Of a DNA stretch of 64,000 nt, positions 54,161 to 64,000 are shown piece by piece. The stretch comes from Mycoemilia scoparia. Taxonomy: Eukaryota; Kickxellomycota; Kickxellomycetes; Kickxellales; Kickxellaceae. The stretch spans positions 1-64,000 of the forward strand of contig JANBPU010000044.1 of assembly GCA_027575805.1 (NCBI GenBank), read 5' to 3'. The position numbers were made by a program, and so were the translations under genes. Within the stretch, counting starts at the first letter, position 1. Each line of letters begins with the position of its first letter. The notes beneath the pieces were generated by a model, which worked only from the letters and a program-made list of their open reading frames with translations, was not told the DNA's origin and searched no databases.

Positions 54161-54417
54161 TGGATTAAGAGCATCCAAGTCATTACATAGTGTTATGACC
54201 AAAACTAAACAGCTAAGCATAGCTCTAATCTATCAACAACTTTTTCCAGTTTGTTTGCTACTTTTCATTCATCATTGTAGTGCCCTTTTTGAATCCATAT
54301 CCACAATAAAGTACAATATGCCACACTGAATGAAAATGAAAAATATGTTGAATGCGATAGGCCGATTAACTGGGGCGCTCATGTTGCTACTTTTTATAGC
54401 AATGCATAAAATTGTAT

Positions 54418-54527
54418 ATGGGAGGTTATTTTTGAAGGGCTAGTCACACATTTGGCTGTGATTGCCCTTATAATCATTGGCAGCCTCCAAAAGGAGGTGT
54501 GGTACCCTTCAAAAATTATTACCCACA
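54418..54527 (+). mobile_element. Family A element, copy A15
   Basis: Ends ATGGGAGGTTATTTTTGAAGGG and CCCTTCAAAAATTATTACCCA. The centre has CATTTGGCTGTGATTGCCC, TATAATCATTGG and CCTCCAAAAGGAGG, a small palindrome. Confidence 0.8.
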
Positions 54528-54540
54528 TGAAAGGACATTT

Positions 54541-54636
54541 GAATCATGATTTTTGAAGGGTACCTTTTGGTGGCCAATGATTAAAGGGGCAATCACGGCT
54601 GATTATCAAGCATTCTCCCTTCAAAAATAATCGCCC
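54541..54636 (-). mobile_element. Family A element, copy A16
   Basis: Contains GAATCATGATTTTTGAAGGG, ACCTTTTGGTGGCCAATGAT and TCCCTTCAAAAATAATCGCCCA. It lies about 14 bp from A15, in opposite orientation. Confidence 0.75.
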
Positions 54637-55326
54637 ATTTCATTTTTTCTTTTATTAATAAAACTGCGTTGAATAAAGAGCATTCCAATATACAGATATA
54701 TGTACGTACGTATGTGAATGCAGATGTAGATGTGCATAGGTGATCATTTTATTCGACTCTTCAGCACGTATCCACATTTGTACATGTTGCTAATCCATAC
54801 TCCATACACCACATGATACATGCGGATGGTTTATTGTGGTGGTATATTAATTTTAATAGTATCCATTTATGTTATTGTTATTTGTTCTCTCGTCCACTTT
54901 CTATACACTTTGCCGCAGATTCGGTGGTTGCGGTTATGGTTGGTGTTTAAAAAAACCTTGGTATAGTACAAGAAACAACTATAATTTGCTTATATTTTGA
55001 AATAAAAAATGATGTGCAAGGACCTACATTTACATACATACATCTATAACCATTTTATTCTATTAAAGCGTTCTTTATAAAATAACTGAGTCATTCGAAA
55101 ATGTCTCAACAACTCACCGCTATCCACACACTGATATAGTTTAAAATAGTATGCAGTGAATTACATTGTAATGGTTTTCATCTTGTTTAAATTTGGGGTA
55201 GGTGGATGAGGTATGAGTAGTGTTGGCTGGCTGGCTGACAATAAATAAAATTTCTATAATTGTAAACTATTAATATCACTATTACTACTATTATCCTTTC
55301 CGATTTCTCTCTATTTCATTCAATTT

Positions 55327-55426
55327 GGGTGATTATTTTTGAAGGGCTATAGAGTCACTCATTTGGCTGGGGTTGCCCCTATAATTGTTGGCCACCAAAA
55401 GGTACCCTTCAAAAATTATGATCCAT
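55327..55426 (+). mobile_element. Family A element, copy A17
   Basis: Short subtype: GAAGGGCTATAGAGTCACTC, ATTTGGCTGGGGTTGCCCC and GGTACCCTTCAAAAATTATG. Confidence 0.8.
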
Positions 55427-55727
55427 ATTCCCTTTGGTCATGTGCTATAAATTTATTATCAAATAATAATAATAATATACCAGAAGCCACCACTTCAATC
55501 AAATAATGACAGCTGCAGTTGAATTTGTTGCCACCATCACTACTGCTCAGTTTTCTTCCAAAAATTCTTTATCTGTCTTTTCCCACAGGTTTTCATAACC
55601 ACTGCTATACTAGCTTTATAAAGCATGAGTCTGTCATCGTCATCATTGTCATCGGTTATCCCAATATCATAAATAGACACCACATTTAATCACGTGTACA
55701 TTAAATGCATTGAAAGCTAATAAACAA

Positions 55728-55846
55728 ATGGATCATAATTTTTGAAGGGTACCTTTTGGTGGCCAACAATTAAAGGGACAAGTACAGCCAAATGGGTGAT
55801 CACAGTCTGTTAGCAAGTGATCACCCTTCAAAAATAACTACCCAAA
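55728..55846 (-). mobile_element. Family A element, copy A18
   Basis: Complete copy from ATGGATCATAATTTTTGAAGG to CCCTTCAAAAATAACTACCCA, with TGATCACAGTCTGTTAGCAAG in the centre, as in A7. Confidence 0.8.
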
Positions 55847-56430
55847 TGCATTCGCTTACTTTATCCACACATTTATTTGTTTTTATATGATACTATATCC
55901 AGCCACTCACCCACCCACCACTGCTCATTATTATTGTTGTGTCTCTCAAATTCACTATGTGAGGGACAAATACCATAGCAATGCAAAAATATATCCCTCG
56001 GTTTCTTTATATTCATCTACTCTGATTCTTTCTCGTGAAAAATAGCCTCAATCATAAGACATACAGTAAGCCTTTTTGGAACAGACACACACACACACAC
56101 ACACATCTGGTGATAAACGCCATAAAATAGTACACATGACGTACTTCCAAAATTCAAAACCCCTAAGGATCACGCGTGTATCAGTAACTATGAACAGTTT
56201 GTCCTAAAACTCTAAACAGGTTTATTTTACACATGAAAGTATGAACATCGAATAATGAATGAAATGTGTAGGAGTATTCAAGATAAATTATTAAAGAATA
56301 AAAAAACAATAATAGCAATACACTGCTAGTTAATTATTTTGAATATAAGTTGGATAATTTTGTGTGTATGATTTAATCCAAATCACGTGATTATATTATA
56401 ATTTATAGAAGACATGAAACTTTTGCTCGA

Positions 56431-56546
56431 GTTGCGGCCATTCACACGAGATCACACCGATACCCGTTCGATCATCGCAGTTAAGCTCGTGATGGCCCGG
56501 TTAGTAGTGCAGTGGGGGACCATGCGCGAATACCGGGTGCAGCAAC
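56431..56546 (+). rRNA. 5S ribosomal RNA, isolated copy
   Basis: The 116-base sequence has the 5S layout: GGCCATTC near the start, GATCACACCGATACCCGTTCG, ATCGCAGTTAAGCTCGTGATGG, GCCCGGTTAGTAGTGCAGTGG and GAATACCGGGTGCAGCAAC. The first bases GTTGC can pair with the last GCAAC. A run of nine T follows directly and should end Pol III transcription. The box A/C-type internal promoter lies in AGTTAAGC to AGTAGTGC. No 18S, 5.8S or 28S sequence is present, so 5S genes are at least partly dispersed. Confidence 0.93.
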
Positions 56547-59263
56547 TTTTTTTTTGATTTTTTTATCATATTGGATTATGTATTTTATTTCTGGGTAGTT
56601 TGTGTGGTGTGTGTTATCTTTTAAAAACTCATCTAGGCTGTTTTTTTTGGTTATCTGGAAGTATCAATTCTATACTATAGTTTTTAATTATTTTATGATT
56701 TGAGGAATTTGAATAAACGATCGGAATTATTTTGTTTGCAAACTATGCTCTAGATATTATTCTAAATTCTTGCACAATCAAAACATTTTCTCCCTTACTA
56801 TTACCATTGTTATTTCAAGTGTGCTCGCGTTGTTGAAACTGCTTTCATTCATTGACAATAATAATGATTCTTGGTTCCATACATCTGAATTTGTGTTTAT
56901 TTGATGATGATGATGATAATAATAATAGGTGCACCCAATAATCCATTTACAAGAATACAATAATCGATTGCTGATTGACTATTGATTGTTCTTGGACTTA
57001 TTTACTGTTTGAAGACAATAGTCGTAATTGTTTGTATCTGTTGGTGGTGGCGACAACGATAATGATAAATAGTGGAGCAATAGAGCGTGGAAGTGGTCAC
57101 TCATCGCCACCCACTTGTCTATTTTGTGGCGTTTTGGATCATATTCCAATTTCCTGATATATCAAAACCCTAGTATTGTTGTTTCTATCTTTTCTCTCTC
57201 TCTCTTTCTTTCTTCCCACCATCTTTACCACTGTTACTGGCCATACCATTGACAGTCATAATCAACGGATGCATGAATCTCTTCAGTGTATGACCTAAGA
57301 ATATATGTATTTGTCCATTTATCAATTATCTATCGATCCTTGGTTTCATAGAGTTTGAGTGTGGGTATTGGCAAGTTTCTTGTCGAATTCTACTGCAAAT
57401 TCTAGATTGTGCTCAGTCCAAATATAAACCTAAGCCATTACACAAACAACTCTCTTTCTAGAGAGAGAGAGAGAGAGAGAGAGAGAAAGTGTGTGTGTAA
57501 GAAAAGACCATGGAGATTTAAAGTAATACTGTTGGGCTATTGAAAACTTGTGTCGTGAGAACTACAAATTCCAAACTAGTAAAAACAATAAAACCGTGTC
57601 TTTTTTCTTTATTCATTTACTCTATCCATGTAGTTACAATTCGTTATACTATGTAGTAATAATAACAATGATAGAAACAAGTATTCCCTGGCTTACAAAT
57701 ATAGCACAAACTTTCTCACATATTGAATTTATCCAAACCAAAATTATATAAAACAAACACAGGACTAGCTATTCAATAATATTTTATGGTAATTATTGTT
57801 GTATTTGAAATTTAGTTGGACCACGGAAGAGAGTGGTAAATATATGCCCCGACTTTGCACAATAATCACTCATATATGTATATATATGTATGTATATTCT
57901 TGTAAAGGTATATGGATGGTGTAACTCAAAGGCCTGGCATATATTATATAAGTGAAGCCACATTTATAAATATAACCCTTGGCTAATTGTTAAATTTACA
58001 TGAATACATATATAGATAGAAAAATGTACTCTCTCAGCCAGCTCAAGTGTGGTTTTATAATTACTAAAGTTGATATCTCTGTGTGTCATGAATAAAGGAG
58101 TCGTAATCGCCACCTCTATCATATTATTTGAAAATATGTATGGCTACGACTATGATTATTGTTACTGTGGTTAGTATTACAAAATAGTAACCATTTTCAA
58201 TAGTATCAATTCTAGTACTATTAGTCTATACACTACTGAAAAAGATTGAGAAGGAGAAAAGGGGAAGGTAGATACAATATAGCAATGGCTCCTATTTTTC
58301 GTCTTGATGTAGTAATATTGTAGTTCATATTTGGCAAAACACAATGAGAGGAACAATTGAAACAAATAAACAAGAAAAAGGGATCAAAATTACAAGTGGC
58401 TGCTACATCTGTTGTTTTAGTGGTGATTACGATGAGACTCTATATTACATGGACAGATGGATAAAAAATGAGTTAATGACAATAGACCCAACCATACATT
58501 AACATTTCTTTTACGGATAAAGATGATGATGATGGTGGTGGTGGTGGTGGTGTTATTGAGTGTGTCCTTAAATACCTGTAATTAGTTTGATGGATCTTTG
58601 AGAATTTATTAATATTTTTGATAAATCAAAAAAGAGCCTACCTAGAGTAAATATAACCCAGCACAACACATAGGGTTTAGAGTATCAACAGCCGTATAGG
58701 CAATATGTATAATTAGTTAAGCCTTTCATAGCCACTCATAATAATACACCAAGAACAACCAACAGTTGACGATCTTCTTTAACTATTACAAAGACAAAAA
58801 CATCTTTCAATATGTGTGTACATAAGTATATATGTACGTGGGTTCTATGTGTAACATTGTAGAAAACGTATTAGTAAATTGCCAAAGAATGCAATACAGC
58901 CTTTCTCTCTCTCTCTCTCTCTCTCTCTCACCCATTCACCTATCCAATTCAATCCAACATCTATATATTTTTTGGGTTTGCATGCTTTGGCAGCCAAACC
59001 ACTCAACACAATTCTTTATTTGGACAATCACCAGCCAAACATGTATTATATTGCACACAGTCATTTTATTATTCAACTATATTCTTTCGTAACCAAAAAA
59101 AGAAAACCTAAAAAGACACATGGATATAACATTGAGCAGGAAAGGCATCACATCAAGAAAGAAAACCTAAATGGTAAATGAGCAGCAATTTTGGAAATTT
59201 GATATGCATGTATTTTTTACCAATTGTTTCAATATAAACGCATACTACATAACAGAGCCATAT
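56547..59263. other. Intergenic, no gene seen
   Basis: AT-rich with microsatellites: GA at 57462-57486, GGT steps near 58534-58552, and CT at 58904-58929. Short open frames (56975, 57548, 58832) carry no recognisable features. Confidence 0.5.
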
Positions 59264-59398
59264 GTGAGATTATTTTTGAAGGGCCAAATGCAATTAGTGC
59301 ATAATGGTGCATTTATCAATGATAACATAGGCTGGACAATATGCAAGTTGAAACTGGCCTACTAGTAAAAATTAGCTCTTCAAATATAATCATCCTTA
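59264..59398 (-). mobile_element. Family A element, divergent subtype, copy A19
   Basis: Shares with A4, in inverse, ATGATAACATAGGCTGG and GAAACTGGCCTACTAGTA, with the ends TTATTTTTGAAGGGCC and TCTTCAAATATAATC. Confidence 0.65.
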
Positions 59399-59500
59399 TA
59401 TAAAATGTGTATATGCAAAAGTCCTGAAAAGTCAAAAATAATATGCCGGATGGACAAACATTGCCACAATTAAATGTTACACATACATTCAAATACATAT

Positions 59501-59502
59501 GG

Positions 59503-59565
<63 letters not shown>
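59501..59565. repeat. GAAA then GA microsatellite
   Basis: A run of GAAA units passing into a long GA run, the longest simple repeat of the window. Confidence 0.9.
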
Positions 59566-59568
<3 letters not shown>

Positions 59569-60030
59569 AAAGTGTGTGTCTGCGTGTGAGTGTGTTGGAA
59601 AGAATACGATGGCAGATAAGAGTGTTCAATTTTTTAAAGAATATTTGATCAAAACTGTATAAAAAAGATACCACTTTACGCATTATTACACAGCATCGGA
59701 ATGTATTGTATTATCCTTTTCAGCAGTTCGTTTTTTATAGAAAGATATAGAGGGAGCGTGTGTATGTGTATGTGAGTGGTACATCGGTAGCAAATTTATA
59801 ATGTGAAACCTGAGTATGTAAGCTTTTGAGCTTGTAGCCGGAAGAGCTTCTTGGTATCCTGATTACACATGCTCTTTTCAGGTTTATTAGCAATTTCATT
59901 AATGTCCTATGTGTACTCATAGTTGTAGTTGTTGATATCGGATCCGATGGTTGTAGTTTTTATTTATCTGCTGTTGATTGCATTCATACTTACTTGCTTG
60001 CTTACAATATATCTCTACTTCTTTGTTTCT

Positions 60031-60061
<31 letters not shown>

Positions 60062-60351
60062 AAGAATATATTATTCTGAACAAAATAATCCCTGAAATGC
60101 AAGAAAAGAACAAAATGGCATATACAAATAGATATGGAACAAATTTTCTTTGAATTTCTTCTATTTCGAGTTAAAACAATACTGGTAGATATCCAAATCA
60201 ATTGTTATAGCCTGAAATAGACAACAACAATAGGAATAGTACAATGTTTCTAAATATCCAAATACCAACAATGTCAAGACAAGATGGGATATTAAGAAAA
60301 ACCTATGGATTTTGAATTTACTTTTTTAGTCACATTAATCACCCAACACCC

Positions 60352-60382
<31 letters not shown>

Positions 60383-63086
60383 ACTATTGTAGTTTGGTTG
60401 TGCCTACTTGTGCAGAGCCATTGTTATTGACAATATCATTCAGCATTGTTTTTTGTTTGTAAATGTAATTGTATAATGTAAAATGGCAATTCTCAATGAT
60501 TTATACATACACTCAGTTGTTCTTGTTGACATCATCATCGATATTATCACCTGGCAGCTTTTTTGAATTCTTTTGACAAATATAAAATAGGGGAAGGATT
60601 AATTTTATTGCTACTATTTCCCACGCTATTATATATGTATTAATAGGCTGACAGAGAGAGAGAGAGAAAGATTTTTAGCTTCACAAGATGTTCAAACCAT
60701 TACGAAAATAAAGAATAAAGAATGATGTTATTAGAGTATTATAATCACACTACCACCAACAGAATTTTTGTCTTGCTGAATCCTATCAGCTAGTTTTTCA
60801 ATCAATTGATGTGCTGTGTTCAACTAATTCCATATTTGTATAATAATGAGTAATAAATAAAACAGCAGAAAAGTTCACTGAGTAATTGTTAGTCAGCAAC
60901 AGGTTTTTAACAAATTTAGACAAATTGTTCTCACATTCATTCATTCATTCATTTGTACTTTGTCTATTCATTTTTTCGTATCTTCTCACTCATCATTATG
61001 CACCTTTCCTCTTTCTATGGCTTGTAAATAAATGGCGTCGAGAGAGTTATGATGGATTGACCACTTTCCAATTGTTTGTCCTCTACATACACACACACAC
61101 ACACACACACCTAACTATAGATATATGTATAGTAATAGTACAAAGGAATTACCAAGTACTTTCATATACTAGAAATAGCATTCAGTCGTTCTTACCTATT
61201 ACTGCCACTATGGTGACTACTATAAAAGAAGAATTGGAACAGGTATATAGAGAGAGAGCAATGAAAACACATACTCTGCACTGATCACATTCATTGCATT
61301 TGTAAATTATTGAATCATTTTTATCTAGTTTGAAGAAGAAAGGGAGAGAGATGTGAGGAGACCATAAAGTGTATGACAGAGTTATCCTTTGATAAATGTA
61401 TATATAATAGTAATAATGGCAATGTGAGTTTTCTTTTGACTTTCCTTTTCATGTATTGGCTATTCTGTTTTTAAAACCAAAGCCAAAGCCCACATGTATG
61501 CATGCACATAACACCACAAGTGTAAATAACAACGATAAATTATTTAGACACAAGGAATGGCGGCAAGAATAGCTAGTAAAAACTAAGGGAATCAAACATA
61601 ACACCGTGGCTACTAATACCGAAAGAAAGAAAGAAAGAAAGGAGCATCTTTCATTGACACTTTGAAGAACCAGTAATAATGCATACTTGTTCAAGTTTTT
61701 TCTTCTTTTTTTTAAATTGTTCTTATTTCCTTTTTAGTAAATGTGGGTGCATGAGTGTGAATGACAATGTAAAATGCATAGCAGTTTTTCCATTGTGCTT
61801 TGTGTGATTGAGTATGTGTGTATGGGTATTGACTTTGATGATGATGATGATGATGAATATGAAAACTGTGGCCTTGTATTAGTTAATGAGGAGCGAGAGA
61901 CGAGTTATCAGTGTGAGTGTTTGAAAGTGAGTTGAATGAATTAATAAATCAGTAAATACAATAGATACTTTTTTGGGTCTAGCCACACATATAAAATCAA
62001 TCAATCAATCACTTTTACTAGCTATTAGCTACATCAATAACACGGCTTACCCGGAAGCAATTGAATCTCCAGGAGGAAGAGAGAGGCAAAAAAAAGGGGG
62101 GTATGGATAGAAAACCAAGTGAGGAGTAGTAATACAAAGCATTCTATAATATATTATGTCGGTATGAATGTATGTAAGTCAGTCAGTCTCATGATAGCTT
62201 TGTATTAGCTAAACCCCTTGCCCTCATACTGCTCCTGACTGACTTCTCTTCTGCTGTTATTGCTTCTATAATGCCTTCTGTATGTGGATCCTGCTCTGAC
62301 CAACCAGCCCCACACAAAATTGGTTGAAACTTTTCATGTAGCTCATTCTGTCCCATCCATTGGCTATGTGGATGTGACCAAGCAAGTTAACCAGTGAGTT
62401 TGTCATGATTGCGTGTGCTTTCACCATTACATTATTATTGCTACTGCTGCTGCTGCTATTGTTGTTAATTTGCGCTGGTGCTATCTTTTTACACAAACTA
62501 CTACAAACACGCAGACAGATACAAACAGAAGATTCTCTCTCTGGCTCTGGCTCTGGCTCTTCTTTTTTTTCAGTACACAGGATTGTATTCCAATTTCATC
62601 GGCTTTTTTCTTTAAGATTGCCACACCATCCGACGGGATTCTTTGTCATTGGTATTCATCCGATTATTATTATTGTTTGTGTTGTTGCTGACATAGCAAT
62701 ATTAGTGAAGGCTTATTTATATTTTTCAAAAAAAAATAATTATCAAACTCTCCTTGATTCATCGTTGGCAGGGCTCTTCTCTCTCTCAACAACAGCCACT
62801 GCTGTGACACTATTAAAATGATCATTAACAATATTGCAGAGGCTTCAATGTCTTTGGTCGAATAGATAGATCGATGTGGGCTTTAATAAAGATGGCTTAG
62901 ATAGACCAAGATGGAGATTAAGAAATAGAGAATTGATACATATATGGTGGTGAATATTAAGCCACAATTGTGATAAATGAGTTAGATAGAGAGAATCCCA
63001 TTCAGCCTATGTATTATCTATCATGTCCATTGTAGAGTAGTAATACGCCTGTCTATACAAAAGGACTAAATCAATTATTGTGCCAC
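59566..63086. other. Intergenic, no gene seen
   Basis: 3.5 kb with CA runs at 60034-60061 and 61089-61110, AATC units at about 60354-60381, and GATGAT steps near 61839-61855. The open frame at 62405-62821 starts with a leucine run produced by CTG/TTA repeats and lacks further support. Confidence 0.5.
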
Positions 63087-63120
63087 AAAATGATGATGCC
63101 CTTTAGAAATTGTTGCCCAT
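63087..63120. mobile_element. Family A end fragment, copy A20
   Basis: Only a right end remains (ATGCCCTTTAGAAATTGTTGCCCAT), fused to the family C copy that follows. Confidence 0.5.
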
Positions 63121-63290
63121 ATGGGGAGGTTTCACTGGTGGTTGAGTCTATGGGGGCAGTAGTAGGCCGAATTGCGGACCCTCATCAGATTTTGGCCCAA
63201 TCGTGAGCTATTTTATATGCAACTACACCCGAGGAACCATTATCGTTTTTGCCTAACTAAGGCCTTGAGAACTTTGACCACATATCCATA
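63119..63290 (-). repeat. Family C short repeat, copy C5
   Basis: Starts ATATGGGGAGGTTTCACTGG and ends GAACTTTGACCACATAT. It has the same internal order as C2 (GGTTGAGTCTATGG, GGACCCTC, TTTTGGCCCAATC). Confidence 0.65.
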
Positions 63291-63980
63291 TGGGTATAGA
63301 GAATTGTAAGCTAAAAAAGGGGGCTAAGCCAGGTTTTGATATGTACATATAATAATCTGTTTGATCACTTTGAGCCTGGTGCCTTGCCAATAGCGATTGG
63401 TGGGCGAGCGAAACAAAAAGGCAGAGAGAAGAAAGAAGCTCGCTGTGACAATCATTATAAACAGTTCGTCGTCATGAATAGAAAAAGTAAAACGAACTGC
63501 ATGTTATTACAAATTACATACACCGCAGCCACTCAACAGCAGCAGAGAGGAGCAGCATCATGGGCATTAAATCTGGGTTTTCTTTTTTTGGTTGGAACAA
63601 ACCAAATGAGCGTAGTAAATGCATGAGAGAAAGAGAAGGAGGGAGGGAGGGAGAGAGAGAAAGCCATGTTTAATCGATACGGTATGATTCTCACAGAGAG
63701 AAGATCCCGTTACACAATGCCAATGAAAACAGTTGAGGTTGTACTTGCTTTAACGGTACCATGTACTGGTGGATGCGGTCGCACCATGGCCCTGTGGTTG
63801 CAGCAGAGCCTGCATGGGTGGGTGTAGATCCCAAGACAAATATAGCCATATGGGATAGATGATTTACTTTCTGGTTTCCTAAGCATGTTTATATACACAT
63901 ACATGCAACACACGGAAAGGAGCAGCGCGGTTAGAAAGTATTAAAATGAATGAATCAGCGGAGCATGGGTTTGTAAATAC
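63291..63980. other. Window end, no supported gene
   Basis: The open frames at 63336-63626 (plus) and 63710-63913 (minus) have no recognisable domain. A purine-rich tract lies near 63625-63662. Confidence 0.4.
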
Positions 63981-64000
63981 GAGTGATTATTTTTGAAGGA
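63981..64000 (+). mobile_element. Family A left end, cut by window edge, copy A21
   Basis: The last bases, GAGTGATTATTTTTGAAGGA, match the left terminus of the family. The rest is outside the window, so orientation is not determined by the core. Confidence 0.5.

Larger units (their letters stand above)
53793..56430. other. Intergenic, rich in family A elements
   Basis: 2.6 kb without a protein gene. It contains an ATT run near 53870-53895, a GA run at 54122 and four family A copies (54418, 54541, 55327, 55728). Confidence 0.5.

Noticed and set aside
54122..61110. Regular GA, CT, CA and AAAG runs considered as a possible CRISPR-like or satellite array
   Set aside because: They are pure microsatellites without spacers of uniform length, and CRISPR arrays are not expected in fungal nuclear DNA.
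62405..62821. 138-aa frame with a hydrophobic leucine run that looks like a signal anchor
   Set aside because: The leucine run comes from CTG/TTA simple repeats, and nothing else supports a gene.
63720..63831. Short plus-strand frame with PCTGGCGRTM that recalls a metal-chaperone CxxC motif
   Set aside because: It ends after about 37 codons, and the rest of the copper-chaperone fold is not seen.

Overview
The window looks like a nuclear chromosome piece from a fungus. Support comes from a mitochondrial i-AAA protease (Yme1 type), a Mrc1/claspin-type checkpoint mediator, Nop16, an RGS protein, a Git3/cAMP-receptor-like GPCR, a nuclear-type tRNA-Glu and an isolated 5S rRNA gene. DNA is AT-rich and full of microsatellites, proteins carry long Asn/Ser/Gln runs, most genes are intronless, and the few introns are short with GTAAGT-like donors and TAG/CAG acceptors. 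An early-diverging lineage with few introns (for example Kickxellomycotina or Mortierella relatives) is my guess; I cannot fix the lineage from sequence alone.

Layout. 1-24 kb: four copies of a duplicated unit, each encoding a secreted six-cysteine protein of about 218 aa (269, 6656, 17631, 22935). Between them lie a GPCR (3289), a frameshifted GPCR relic (about 5910-6320), YME1 (8853-12941) divergent from the Mrc1-like gene (13520), and a domesticated retrotransposon-derived Gag-integrase gene (19749). 24-28 kb: gene-poor, with short repeats and gene relics. 28-35 kb: a LEA_2-type membrane protein, then three related small secreted/GPI-like genes (30318, 31959, 34369). 36-44 kb: an RGS protein split by a long disordered insert, and a 712-aa disordered protein. 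47-54 kb: spliced genes (a multi-pass membrane protein, NOP16, a small coiled-coil protein) and tRNA-Glu. 56.4 kb: 5S rRNA. 56.5-64 kb: no convincing protein gene.

The most unusual items are: (1) a 366-aa intein inside the AAA domain of the YME1 homologue, just after pore loop 1, with complete splicing residues but degenerate homing-endonuclease motifs; (2) the Gag-integrase gene, intact as one 797-codon frame although all three positions expected to hold the integrase catalytic acids are replaced; (3) about 20 copies of a roughly 110-bp inverted-repeat element (family A), plus two further short inverted-repeat families (B and C); (4) mosaic sequence among the secreted paralogues, which suggests gene conversion.

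Limits: homologies were judged by eye without searches. Splice sites are predictions and repeat ends are accurate only to a few bases.
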